Shown: positions 34,523 through 43,390 of the stretch, piece by piece | Layout: every line of letters begins with the position of its first letter | How positions within the stretch are numbered: position 1 is the first letter of the stretch | NCBI GenBank assembly: GCA_965222065.1 | Contig: OZ244933.1 | Coordinates: forward strand, 1,550,001 to 1,614,000 | Reading direction: 5' to 3' | DNA length: 64,000 nucleotides | From: GM7GCV1 sp965222065 | GTDB taxonomy: Bacteria; Pseudomonadota; Gammaproteobacteria; Pseudomonadales; GM7GCV1 | Notes under the pieces: model-generated | Seen by the model: only the letters and a program-made list of their open reading frames with translations | What the model was told of the DNA's origin: nothing | The model's database searches: none | Translations under genes and position numbers: made by a program

Positions 34523-35878
34523 TTAACCCTCAGCTTTCTCCGCAACAATGCCTGCTGCTTGTTCATCAAGAATATGGATGATTCGCATTGCCTGGCTGTT
34601 AACCAGCGTGTGCAGCAGAATAGTGGGAATAGCCACAATCAGACCCCAAACGGTAGTAATCAGGGCTTGCGAAATACCGCCGGCCATACCGCCAACGTCG
34701 CCCGCACCGTAAAGGGCAATACCCTGGAAGGTCAGAATCATACCGGTAACGGTACCCAGCAGACCCAGCAGAGGACCAACTGCTGCAATAATCTTCAGGG
34801 CGTTCAGCCAGGCTTCAATACCTGGACGCTCTTTCAGGATAGCTTCATTCAGCTTGAGCTCAAGCGTTTCAGTATCAACGTTCGGCGCTTCTTCATGAAC
34901 TGCCATAATACGACCCAGCGGGTTGTTGCTATTGGCAGAGTCAGACTTAAGCTGCGCACGAATCTTGCCACTGAGCAGGGTCAACTGAATGAACTTGGCA
35001 ATAGCAATCAGTACAGCGACTGAAAGAAGGCCCATAAGTACATAACCAACCAGACCACCCTGTGTACTCAAACGCTCACCCCAATCAGGCATGGCAACGA
35101 GTGCACCCAGGAAGCTACCGCCAGATGGACCTGTTGGGTCAATACCGAAGGAGTTAATAGCCTGCGGATTGTTCTGGAGAGCAGCGGCTGTGCGCTGATA
35201 ACCGGAAGGCTGGCTGGGTAATACAGAGATACGGCCTGTGCTTGGGTCGTAGCTGAGGTATTCACCGTTGGAAACCAGGTTGTAATTACCTACACGAACC
35301 ACTTCACGGGCAGGATCTTCACCGACAGGCGCAGTGAACTCAACCACTTTCCCGCCTTCAATGATTTGATCCAGGGTCTCGCTCCAGACACGGTTGATAT
35401 TTTCAATGGAAGGCAGCTCAGTCTGGCTGGCCATCTGGGCAACCATTTCTTCCATGAACTCAGTACGACCTGGGTACTGGGCAGAAACGATTGACGTATC
35501 AATACCTTCACGAACATCACCGATAAAGCCGGTCAGGTGGCCAAAGAGCTCACGCAGGGTACCCAGACGCTCGGTCAGCTGTTGTTGCTTGTCGGCAATA
35601 ACCAGCTCGTTTTCGTCGTAGATAGCTTTTAGCTCTTCGGAACGCTGTTCTTCACGATCTCTCTCGGCTTGGGCTGCATTCAGCATGCTTTGACGCTGTT
35701 GTTGCTGCTGCTGGAAAGCAGCAATGCGCTCACGTGATTCCTGCGAATCAGAAATCGACGCCTCACGAACCATTTGAGACAGCTCTTCAAGGGTTGCCGC
35801 TTCATTCTGCGCCAGGGCAGGTGTAATAAAGGCAACTGAACTCAGGGCGATCAGGCCGCTTAAGATTACCTTCTTCAT
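34523..35878 (-). CDS. ttpC: TtpC, long ExbB-like protein with periplasmic extension
   Basis: 451 residues: signal peptide (MKKVILSGLIALSSVAFI, cleavage near ALAQ), a coiled-coil periplasmic region (about 25-260) and a C-terminal MotA/TolQ/ExbB domain with VGPLLGLLGTVTGMILTF. TtpC is required with TonB2 in Vibrio and this layout is the same. A GGAGG ribosome site lies inside the end of the DUF3450 gene, with which it shares ATGA. Confidence 0.9.
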   Translation of the reverse strand: MKKVILSGLIALSSVAFITPALAQNEAATLEELSQMVREASISDSQESRERIAAFQQQQQQRQSMLNAAQAERDREEQRSEELKAIYDENELVIADKQQQLTERLGTLRELFGHLTGFIGDVREGIDTSIVSAQYPGRTEFMEEMVAQMASQTELPSIENINRVWSETLDQIIEGGKVVEFTAPVGEDPAREVVRVGNYNLVSNGEYLSYDPSTGRISVLPSQPSGYQRTAAALQNNPQAINSFGIDPTGPSGGSFLGALVAMPDWGERLSTQGGLVGYVLMGLLSVAVLIAIAKFIQLTLLSGKIRAQLKSDSANSNNPLGRIMAVHEEAPNVDTETLELKLNEAILKERPGIEAWLNALKIIAAVGPLLGLLGTVTGMILTFQGIALYGAGDVGGMAGGISQALITTVWGLIVAIPTILLHTLVNSQAMRIIHILDEQAAGIVAEKAEG

Positions 35879-36651
35879 TGGGTGGCCTCCTGTGGAGCTG
35901 AAACGGGAATGCTCATGATGTTAATCGGGGATTGTCTGCGTGCGATTTGCAGACCTTCGGAGATGTCGGCATTCCAGTCGTCATCCAGAGTTTGCCAACC
36001 ACCATCCTGCCAGACGGCAGATTGTGAAAGATCCTTGGTTTGATACATCAGTGCGATACGACCGATGCGAAGAATATTTACATCCTGCTCAACACCGTCT
36101 ACGGCTACTGTTTCAGTGTACGCTTCAATCGCGTTGCCATATTCAAGCTCGATGCTGTATGCCTCGAGGACCTGACGGAATTTCTCAGCAGTAGAAAGAT
36201 TGGAGCGACCAAGGTTGGCACGTAATCTGGCCACTCGCTCGTTACGCTCTTCCACGTGGAAAGGCATATCAAGCTCTACAAACTGCTCCAGGGCATCGAT
36301 CATGCTTACCATGAGGGGAGCAATATCACGCTCCATGCTGGCGGCATTGGCAATGGATCGATCCAGGTTGGCCAGGGTTCGCTCCTGGTCAGCAATCTGA
36401 AGTTCCTGCTGGGCGTTGTATACCTTCAGGCCTTCAATTTGCTTGGTAACAACCCTGAACTGCTGCATCAGGTCATTTGACTGTTCGGCAATGCCGTTAA
36501 TGCGCTCTTGGGCAGCTCTCAGTTCAGCTGTGTTTTCCACACTCTGCTGCATCACCGAATCGACTGTTTGGGAATGCGCCATAAAACTAAATGCCATTAA
36601 GCCCGAGGCGAGCACCCCTGCGGCGAGACATTTCATTCGCTGGTTTTTCAT
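35875..36651 (-). CDS. Periplasmic coiled-coil DUF3450 protein
   Basis: 258 residues from the ATG at 36651, chosen because GAGGAAATC precedes it and a signal peptide follows (cleavage near AHSQ); the open frame reaches 36705. After the signal peptide come coiled coils (about 30-110) and a mixed C-terminal region. DUF3450 genes regularly head ttpC-exbB-exbD-tonB-TPR operons, so a periplasmic accessory role in TonB energisation is inferred. Confidence 0.87.
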   Translation of the reverse strand: MKNQRMKCLAAGVLASGLMAFSFMAHSQTVDSVMQQSVENTAELRAAQERINGIAEQSNDLMQQFRVVTKQIEGLKVYNAQQELQIADQERTLANLDRSIANAASMERDIAPLMVSMIDALEQFVELDMPFHVEERNERVARLRANLGRSNLSTAEKFRQVLEAYSIELEYGNAIEAYTETVAVDGVEQDVNILRIGRIALMYQTKDLSQSAVWQDGGWQTLDDDWNADISEGLQIARRQSPINIMSIPVSAPQEATQ

Positions 36652-36791
36652 GATTTCCTCTATTTCAGGACAATAAAATCTAAAAAAATGGAGTGCAAAG
36701 GGCACCCCCCCTATTTATATTTGAGGGCAAATAAGCGAGCAAACATTGGTCTATCACCGCCGTTTGCTATTGGTTTTTAAGTATTGGAATA

Positions 36792-36826
36792 AGTGCTATT
36801 CGCCAGCTGGCGCCGATACTAGCACT
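36792..36826. repeat. Nested dyad between folA and the TonB operon
   Basis: Outer arms AGTGCTA (36792-36798) and TAGCACT (36820-36826) enclose a perfect 12-bp palindrome CGCCAGCTGGCG (36801-36812). No T run follows on either strand, so a simple terminator for folA is doubtful; an operator upstream of the TonB operon is possible. Confidence 0.55.
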
Positions 36827-36828
36827 AT

Positions 36829-37326
36829 TTATGAGGATTTCTCCACCACTTGGAAGAAAAAGTTGACGCCATTCCAGCATTTTTTTTGCTCAGAGACGAT
36901 TCGCCAGTTTTGATCGAGCTCAGGGAAGTACGCGTCACCATCAGGGCTGGCATCAACATAGGTGCGATAGACCCTGGAAATCATCGGTAACATCTGTCGA
37001 TAAATGTTTTCCCCACCTATTACCATTATTTCATCAACACCTAATTCTCCTGCCAGATTCTCTGCCAGCTCAATGGCTTTATCTGTCGAGCTGGCCAGAT
37101 AAATTCCTTCTACCCCATAGTTTTCGTCCCGACTGACAACGATATGTGGTCTTCCCGGCAGAAGCCGCCCCAAAGACTCAAACGTCTTGCGCCCCATAAT
37201 CATCGGCTTGCCCATGGTGTTTTCCTTAAACCATTTCAGATCCTCGGGAATATGCCAGGGTAGTTTGTTTTTCTTGCCAATAACGCCATTGGCGGCCACG
37301 GCAACAATGCAGGAAAGTCGAGCCAT
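36829..37326 (-). CDS. folA: Dihydrofolate reductase
   Basis: NADPH-dependent reduction of dihydrofolate. The 165 residues match the family from IVAVAANGVIGKKNKLPWHIPEDL (with the active-site acid in HIPEDLKWF) through MGRKTFESLG and VIGGENIYRQ. It shares one base (TAATG) with the thyA stop, so the two folate-cycle enzymes are coupled. Confidence 0.97.
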   Translation of the reverse strand: MARLSCIVAVAANGVIGKKNKLPWHIPEDLKWFKENTMGKPMIMGRKTFESLGRLLPGRPHIVVSRDENYGVEGIYLASSTDKAIELAENLAGELGVDEIMVIGGENIYRQMLPMISRVYRTYVDASPDGDAYFPELDQNWRIVSEQKKCWNGVNFFFQVVEKSS

Positions 37327-38159
37327 TAAATGGCCACCGGTGCAGATATATGTGGATGCGCCTGGTAGTTCACCAGCTCAAAATCATCGAAACAAAAATC
37401 AAACAGGCTCGATACGCCCGGGTTTATTTTCATTTGCGGCAGCGGGTAAGGCTCGCGGGCAAGCTGCTCTTCCACCTGTTCAAGATGGTTCAGGTACAAA
37501 TGGGCGTCCCCAAACGTATGCACAAACTCTCCCGGACGCAGACCGGTTACATGGGCAATCATCAGGGTGAGCAAGCTGTAGGAAGCAATATTAAAGGGCA
37601 CGCCAAGAAAGACATCCGCACTGCGCTGATACAGCTGACAGGAGAGCTTGCCGTCAAGAACATAGAACTGAAAAAGACAGTGGCAGGGAGGCAGCGCCTG
37701 CCGCCCCTGCGCGGCATTCTCCCGGGGAGAGAATTTTGTGTCGGGTAACACCGTCGGGTTCCAGGCACTTACCAGCAGCCGACGCGAGTCCGGGTTGTTC
37801 TTAATCTGGCCAACCACTTCCTCTATCTGATCGACCACTTCACCGTTTGGCCCTTCCCAGGAACGCCATTGCTTGCCATACACCGGCCCGAGATCCCCGT
37901 CCTCCGTTGCCCATTCATCCCAGATACTAACGCCGTTTTCCTTTAAATAGGCTATGTTGGTCTCGCCCTTTAAAAACCAGAGCAGCTCATGGATGATGGA
38001 TCGCAAATGACACTTCTTGGTGGTCACCAGCGGAAAACCTTCCTCGAGATCAAAGCGCATCTGGTATCCAAAGACGCTGATCGTTCCTGTGCCTGTACGA
38101 TCATCCTTGCGCACACCTGTGTCTCGTATGTGACGCATTAAATCGAGATATTGTTTCAT
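37326..38159 (-). CDS. thyA: Thymidylate synthase
   Basis: Methylates dUMP to dTMP with methylene-tetrahydrofolate. From the ATG at 38159 the protein has 277 residues and starts MKQYLDLMRHI as in E. coli; the open frame extends to 38246 inside lgt. The catalytic cysteine is in ALPPCHCLFQFYV. It is followed by folA, which regenerates the folate it oxidises, and lies seven bases after lgt. Confidence 0.96.
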   Translation of the reverse strand: MKQYLDLMRHIRDTGVRKDDRTGTGTISVFGYQMRFDLEEGFPLVTTKKCHLRSIIHELLWFLKGETNIAYLKENGVSIWDEWATEDGDLGPVYGKQWRSWEGPNGEVVDQIEEVVGQIKNNPDSRRLLVSAWNPTVLPDTKFSPRENAAQGRQALPPCHCLFQFYVLDGKLSCQLYQRSADVFLGVPFNIASYSLLTLMIAHVTGLRPGEFVHTFGDAHLYLNHLEQVEEQLAREPYPLPQMKINPGVSSLFDFCFDDFELVNYQAHPHISAPVAI

Positions 38160-38166
38160 AAACTCA

Positions 38167-38973
38167 CTATGACTTTGTTGAAGTCTGTCTGGAATTTCGC
38201 AAACTCCAGACAATAATGAAAACTCCGGCCAACAACATGGGGACACTTAACACCTGTCCGCGCGTGATCCAGCCAAATAATAACAAGTCTGCCAGGTGCG
38301 CATCGGGCTCACGGGCAAACTCAACCAGGAAGCGCAAACCGCCGTATCCCGCCAAAAAACAACCGGATATAAGGCCTCGCGGGCGCGGTTTCATTGAAAT
38401 CCACCAAAGCACCGCAAATAAAAGCAGGCCCTCAAGTGCCGCCTCGTATAGCTGGGAAGGATGCCTTGCCAGACCCAGGGGGTCACGAGGGAACACCATG
38501 GCCCACCAGCCTTCCGTGGGACGCCCCCAGAGCTCCTGCCCAATGAAGTTGCCAATGCGGCCAAAAAACAAACCCACCGGAACCATGGGTGCGACAAAGT
38601 CACTTATTTGCAGAAAATCGACGTGCCAGCGACGGGCGCTTATATACAGGGCGACGATCACGCCAATCAGCCCGCCGTGAAAAGCCATGCCTCCTTCCCA
38701 GATACGAAACAACCAAAGTGGGTCGGCCAGGAATTGGTCCATTTTGTAAAAGAATACATAGCCCAGACGCCCGCCGATAACGACACCCAGAGCCCCATTG
38801 AAGATCAGGTCTTCTGCCTGGTCTGGATTAATTGGGGTCCACGACTTTTTTGCCCGAAAAACAAACAGCCGCCAGACAATCAAAAAACTCAGCAGGTACG
38901 TCAGTCCGTACCAGTGAATTTTTAACGGGCCGAGGGAAATGGCAACCGGATCAATTTCGGGATAGGTCAACAT
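38167..38973 (-). CDS. lgt: Prolipoprotein diacylglyceryl transferase
   Basis: Inner-membrane enzyme attaching diacylglycerol to the lipobox cysteine of prolipoproteins. The 268 residues contain about seven membrane segments, the HGGLIGVI motif and GRIGNFIGQELWGRPTEGWW followed by RHPSQLYEA. The order ptsP-lgt-thyA is the same as in E. coli. Confidence 0.96.
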   Translation of the reverse strand: MLTYPEIDPVAISLGPLKIHWYGLTYLLSFLIVWRLFVFRAKKSWTPINPDQAEDLIFNGALGVVIGGRLGYVFFYKMDQFLADPLWLFRIWEGGMAFHGGLIGVIVALYISARRWHVDFLQISDFVAPMVPVGLFFGRIGNFIGQELWGRPTEGWWAMVFPRDPLGLARHPSQLYEAALEGLLLFAVLWWISMKPRPRGLISGCFLAGYGGLRFLVEFAREPDAHLADLLLFGWITRGQVLSVPMLLAGVFIIVWSLRNSRQTSTKS

Positions 38974-39007
38974 AGGTAGCTAGCAATCTGATTTTTTGGC
39001 AATTCAC

Positions 39008-41290
39008 TTATCCCAAACCGGGCGCAACTTTAATATAGCGGCGCACCTCCGGATCCTTGACTGCTTCAAGCAACCTTTCCCGAACCATACTCTCATCGGG
39101 CAGGTGCAGTATTTCACGCAGGAGCAACCGGATTTCAGCAATATTGGACTTGCGGATTACCGCCTTAACCTTGAGCAGGTTTGACGCATTCATCGAAAGC
39201 GAGTCATAACCCATCGCCAACAGCAGCAACGCGCCCAGGGGATCACCGGCAAGCTCGCCGCAGACCCCGGCATTTTTGCCTTCGGCATGGGCCGACTTGA
39301 CCACATGATTGATCGCCGACAGGACCGCCGGGTGCATAGCTTGGTACAAATCAGCTACCTGTGGATTGTTGCGATCTACAGCCAAAATATACTGGGTCAG
39401 ATCATTGCTGCCCACAGAGAGAAAATCCACCCGGCGGGCAAGTTCACGGGCCAGGAAAATGGCGGACGGAACTTCAATCATGGCACCAATACGTGGCATT
39501 TTAATCTTGAGATGGTCTTCCTCTGTCAGCTCATCATAGGCCCGATAAATAAGCTCAAGCGCCATTTCCAGTTCCTTGACACTGGAAATCATCGGCAATA
39601 GCAAGCGCAGGTTATCCAGCCCCATCGAGGCCTTCATCATGGCACGCACCTGGGCCAGGAACAGTTCAGGGTGATCCAGCGTAATGCGAATACCGCGCCA
39701 GCCCAAAAAGGGGTTGGCCTCTTCGATAGGGAAATAGGGCAGTGCCTTGTCACCACCAATGTCCAGGGTACGCATAACGACCGGACGGGGATAAAAGGCT
39801 TCCAGTTGCTCGCGATAAAACTGACGTTGTTCTTCTTCCGTCGGAAATCGCTGGCGGGTAAAAAACGGTACTTCGCTTCGATAAAGGCCAACACCCTCGG
39901 CACCGCGCTCAAGCGAAATTCGAACATCGGCCATTAGGCCTGTGTTGACCAGCAAGCGTACCTTCTGGTCATCCAGCGATACGGCGGGTTCATCCCGCAA
40001 GGATTCAAGTTCGGCAAGCAACTGGCGATCTTCTTCGCGGATTGCCTCATATTGAGTCAGGTGTTCTTGCGTGGGGTTGATATATACATGCCCACGGTAG
40101 CCATCAATAATCAGCTTCTTGCCTCGCAGGCGTCCGTAGCGCAGCCCTTGAACACCTACCACAGTGGGAATGCCCATTGCACGGGCCAGTATGGCTAAAT
40201 GCGAGTTGATGGAGCCCTTGATTGAAACCAGTCCGGCGAGCTTTTCTACCGGCACCATGCCCAGGGTCGCCGCCGATAGCTCTTCACCTACCAGAATCGC
40301 GTTGTCCGGATAGACAATGTCTTTTTGGACATTTTTCTGCATATGCCCCAGCACCCGACGACCCAGATCGCGCAAATCTGCTGCGCGCTCTTTCAGGTAG
40401 GCATCCTCCATGGCATCAAATTTTCGGGCATGGGCAATAATGACCTCGCTCCAGGCTGACTGCGCCGAGACTCCCTGGTGAATTCGTTCCTTTACTTCCT
40501 TGCCAAGACTGTGGTCATCCAGCATTTGCACATAGGCCGTAAACAGCAAACGTTCCTGTTCGCTTATCACTCCGGATAGGCCATGGGCCATGTCCCAGAT
40601 GTCCTTGCGGGTATTTTCAACGGCCCGGTGATATTCCTCGAGCTCCGACTTGATCGACCGGGCCTCCACGGCCTCCACCGCATAGAGATCTGCCACCGGC
40701 GAAATAATAACCACTTCGCCAATGCCAACACCGGGCGCACCCGCAAGACCATGGAACTCATACTCTCCATCCGTTCCGGACAAAGGACGAATCAATTGAA
40801 CCAGATCGCCGGTAGATTGAGCGTGAGCAATGGTTCCGGAAAGCTGGGCAGAGAGCGTAATCAGAAACGCTTCTTCTCCTTCATCAAAACGTCTCTGGTC
40901 CACCTGCTGGACAACCAGCACACCCAGTACGTGTCCGTGGTGAATAATAGGCACGCCAAGAAAGGAGCTGTAACGTTCCTCACCTGTCTCCGGAATGTAT
41001 TGATAGTTCGGATGCGAATCAGCTTTTTCGAGGTTAATCGGTTCTTCACGGCTGACCACCATACCCACCAGACCCTCTTTCGGACCGAGGAACACCTGAC
41101 CGACGGCTTCCTGGTTCAGCCCGCGGGTGGCCATCAGCAGATACCGATTCATCAGTTGGTCATGAAGGTAAATCGAACAAACGCTAACGTTCAGCGAGCT
41201 CTTGACACTGCTAACAATGATCTCAAGCGCTTCGCTGAGATCACCGGCTGCGCTGACACGCTGAACAATTAGTCTGAGTTCTTCTAGCAT
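39008..41290 (-). CDS. ptsP: Nitrogen-PTS enzyme I (PtsP)
   Basis: Starts the phosphoryl relay EI-Ntr to NPr to EIIA-Ntr that tunes nitrogen and potassium physiology. The 760 residues hold an N-terminal GAF domain (about 1-155), which senses glutamine in E. coli, then the enzyme I part with phospho-histidine H364 in SHLAILARAMG and the PEP-binding domain (VGLYRSEVPF, MRTLDIGGDKALPYF, FLSVGSNDLTQY). It begins three bases after the rppH stop. Confidence 0.96.
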   Translation of the reverse strand: MLEELRLIVQRVSAAGDLSEALEIIVSSVKSSLNVSVCSIYLHDQLMNRYLLMATRGLNQEAVGQVFLGPKEGLVGMVVSREEPINLEKADSHPNYQYIPETGEERYSSFLGVPIIHHGHVLGVLVVQQVDQRRFDEGEEAFLITLSAQLSGTIAHAQSTGDLVQLIRPLSGTDGEYEFHGLAGAPGVGIGEVVIISPVADLYAVEAVEARSIKSELEEYHRAVENTRKDIWDMAHGLSGVISEQERLLFTAYVQMLDDHSLGKEVKERIHQGVSAQSAWSEVIIAHARKFDAMEDAYLKERAADLRDLGRRVLGHMQKNVQKDIVYPDNAILVGEELSAATLGMVPVEKLAGLVSIKGSINSHLAILARAMGIPTVVGVQGLRYGRLRGKKLIIDGYRGHVYINPTQEHLTQYEAIREEDRQLLAELESLRDEPAVSLDDQKVRLLVNTGLMADVRISLERGAEGVGLYRSEVPFFTRQRFPTEEEQRQFYREQLEAFYPRPVVMRTLDIGGDKALPYFPIEEANPFLGWRGIRITLDHPELFLAQVRAMMKASMGLDNLRLLLPMISSVKELEMALELIYRAYDELTEEDHLKIKMPRIGAMIEVPSAIFLARELARRVDFLSVGSNDLTQYILAVDRNNPQVADLYQAMHPAVLSAINHVVKSAHAEGKNAGVCGELAGDPLGALLLLAMGYDSLSMNASNLLKVKAVIRKSNIAEIRLLLREILHLPDESMVRERLLEAVKDPEVRRYIKVAPGLG

Positions 41291-41293
41291 CCG

Positions 41294-41878
41294 TTAGCCC
41301 AACTGCTGTGATCTTCGGTTCTTTTTATGACGCCTCAATCTGCGAGGGGTCTCAGGATACCGCTTTCCGGCAACCAGTGCGGCGTGTGCCGGAGCAAGCT
41401 CCCTGAGTGCGCGCCGGTATACATCCTGCTTAAAGTTGACGACATCGACCGTTGGATACCAATAGCTAACCCAGCGCCAATCAGTAAACTCCGCTTTTTC
41501 TCCGCGGTCGAATCTGATCTCTTCAGGCGCGCAATCCAGCTGCATCAAGAACCAGCGCTGCTTTTGTCCAATACACCTGGGTTTCTGTCGCTTGCGCAGC
41601 AGGTGCTCGGGGATGCGGTAACTGAGCCAGCCACGGGTTTGGGAAATCAAATTTACCTGGTGGGATTCAAGGCCAACTTCTTCGTAAAGTTCTCGATAGG
41701 CGGCATCCTCAGGGGACTCCCCCTGGTTCACCCCGCCCTGCGGGAATTGCCAGGAATCACCTGCCTGAACCCGTTTCGCCCAAAGCACATCACCTGCGCC
41801 ATCGGCGATTACAATACCAACATTGGCCCTATAGCCTTCTGTATCTATCAAAGCTGTTTCAACCCAGAACACGCACAT
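41294..41878 (-). CDS. rppH: RNA pyrophosphohydrolase
   Basis: Removes pyrophosphate from mRNA 5' ends and so triggers RNase E decay. The Nudix box is GGVNQGESPEDAAYRELYEEVG and the rest (CIGQKQRWFLMQL, WRWVSYWYP) matches RppH. The ATG at 41878 has AGGAA at good spacing, but the family N-terminus (M)IDxxGYR begins at codon 10, a TTG at 41851, which may be the real start. A basic C-terminal tail is present. Confidence 0.94.
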   Translation of the reverse strand: MCVFWVETALIDTEGYRANVGIVIADGAGDVLWAKRVQAGDSWQFPQGGVNQGESPEDAAYRELYEEVGLESHQVNLISQTRGWLSYRIPEHLLRKRQKPRCIGQKQRWFLMQLDCAPEEIRFDRGEKAEFTDWRWVSYWYPTVDVVNFKQDVYRRALRELAPAHAALVAGKRYPETPRRLRRHKKNRRSQQLG

Positions 41879-41901
41879 GGCATGTTCCTGGTTACCTCTG
41901 G

Positions 41902-42288
41902 TTATTCTTCTATTTCGGCAGCGTAGCCTTCGGCATCCAGTGTATCGTCCAGCTCGGCGATATCATCCGGCCGGATACGAAAAAACCAACCGTCGGTATA
42001 TGGCCCCTCGTTGACCAATTCCGGCTCGTCTTCCAGCGCCTCGTTGATCTCGATGACCTCACCACTGACAGGTGAAAAAATGTCAGAGGCCGCTTTCACT
42101 GACTCGACAACCGCACATTCTTCCCGGGCACCAAGCTGTTCACCCACTTCCGGTAATTCCACAAAAACCACATCGCCAAGCTGATCCTGGGCGTGGTCAG
42201 TAATACCTATGGTAATGGTGCCATCGAGATTTTTACGCGCCCATTCATGACTGGGAAGATAACGCAAATCTTCAGGTATTTCGCTCAT
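41902..42288 (-). CDS. gcvH: Glycine cleavage system H protein
   Basis: Lipoyl carrier that shuttles the aminomethyl group of glycine. From the ATG at 42288 it has 128 residues, the normal length; the open frame to 42348 adds an unlikely N-terminus. The lipoylated lysine is K65 in VESVKAASD. It stands alone here without gcvP or gcvT. The leader contains a hairpin GTGTGT/ACACAC (42327-42344) but no recognisable glycine riboswitch. Confidence 0.95.
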   Translation of the reverse strand: MSEIPEDLRYLPSHEWARKNLDGTITIGITDHAQDQLGDVVFVELPEVGEQLGAREECAVVESVKAASDIFSPVSGEVIEINEALEDEPELVNEGPYTDGWFFRIRPDDIAELDDTLDAEGYAAEIEE

Positions 42289-42482
42289 ATTGAACTCTCT
42301 TAATTCTTTTTTAACGAGTATAAACAGTGTGTCTAAAAACACACGCACTCTTCAGATGCATAGGATACTGACACCCTCTCCTAAATCAGATCAACAATTT
42401 TTTTAGGCAAATTCAGGTTACGACCCCGGGACTGGAAATCACTATGGCACAATAGGTATTCAAACTTTCCCATGAACGATTC

Positions 42483-43382
42483 ATGAACGTTTTTGCGCAC
42501 CCACTCTGGTTCACAAATTTGCCCAGGCATCCCGTCATCGGCCCTTATTGGCGCCTGACTAGAATGGACAAGCCCGTCGGCAGCCTGCTGATTCTCTGGC
42601 CTACCCTTGCCAGCCTGTGGATTGCCGGATCGGGCAGGCCCGACATCGGCCTGGTCATTATTTTCACCCTGGGTACGTTTTTAATGCGCTCTGCGGGATG
42701 CGCCATCAATGATTATGCCGACCGCCATATCGACGGTGATGTCACCCGCACCACCCAGCGACCGCTGGCTACCGGGGAATTAAGACCCAAGCAGGCTGTC
42801 TGTACGTTTTTGATTCTCTGTGTCATCAGCTTTGGCCTGGTACTGCTGACAAACAGGCTCACCATTTATCTTTCCCTGGCAGGTGCCGCACTGGCAGCGA
42901 TTTACCCCTTTCTGAAGCGCATCACTCATCTGCCCCAGGTCTGGCTGGGTCTGGCTATGAACTGGGGAATCCTGATGGCCTACAGCGCCCAGGCCAACAC
43001 ACTTCATCCCGGCATCGGCGTGTTTTATGCGGCTACAATCCTCTGGACCGTGGTCTATGACTGCTTTTATGCGATGGTAGATCGTGAGGATGACCTGAAA
43101 ATCGGGGTGAAATCCATTGCCATACTCTTTGGAGAACAGGATCGACTCTTCTGCGGCATACTCCAGCTGTTATCTGTTTTTGCTTTCTACATGGCCGGTC
43201 AACGCCTGGAGCTGGGTACTGCCTACTATCTGCTAACAGTTGGAAGTGTATGCCTCCTGTTTGCCTATCAGCAATACCTTGTCAGAGCACGTGACCGCGC
43301 AAGCTGTTTCACTGCGTTTATGAACAGCCGGTGGGTTGCCCTGGTGATCTTTGTCGGGGTCTTTGTCGAGACCAGTTTTTAA
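42483..43382 (+). CDS. ubiA: 4-hydroxybenzoate polyprenyltransferase
   Basis: Membrane enzyme that prenylates 4-hydroxybenzoate in ubiquinone synthesis. The 299 residues have about eight membrane segments and both aspartate-rich motifs, NDYADRHIDGD and DREDDLKIGVKS. ubiC, often adjacent, is not seen. The next gene starts eight bases after its stop. Confidence 0.95.
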   Translation: MNVFAHPLWFTNLPRHPVIGPYWRLTRMDKPVGSLLILWPTLASLWIAGSGRPDIGLVIIFTLGTFLMRSAGCAINDYADRHIDGDVTRTTQRPLATGELRPKQAVCTFLILCVISFGLVLLTNRLTIYLSLAGAALAAIYPFLKRITHLPQVWLGLAMNWGILMAYSAQANTLHPGIGVFYAATILWTVVYDCFYAMVDREDDLKIGVKSIAILFGEQDRLFCGILQLLSVFAFYMAGQRLELGTAYYLLTVGSVCLLFAYQQYLVRARDRASCFTAFMNSRWVALVIFVGVFVETSF

Positions 43383-43390
43383 CAAAGAAC

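Noticed and set aside
42289..42482. Glycine riboswitch upstream of gcvH
   Set aside because: The leader has a hairpin GTGTGT/ACACAC and a GGAGAGG word, but the conserved aptamer core is not present.
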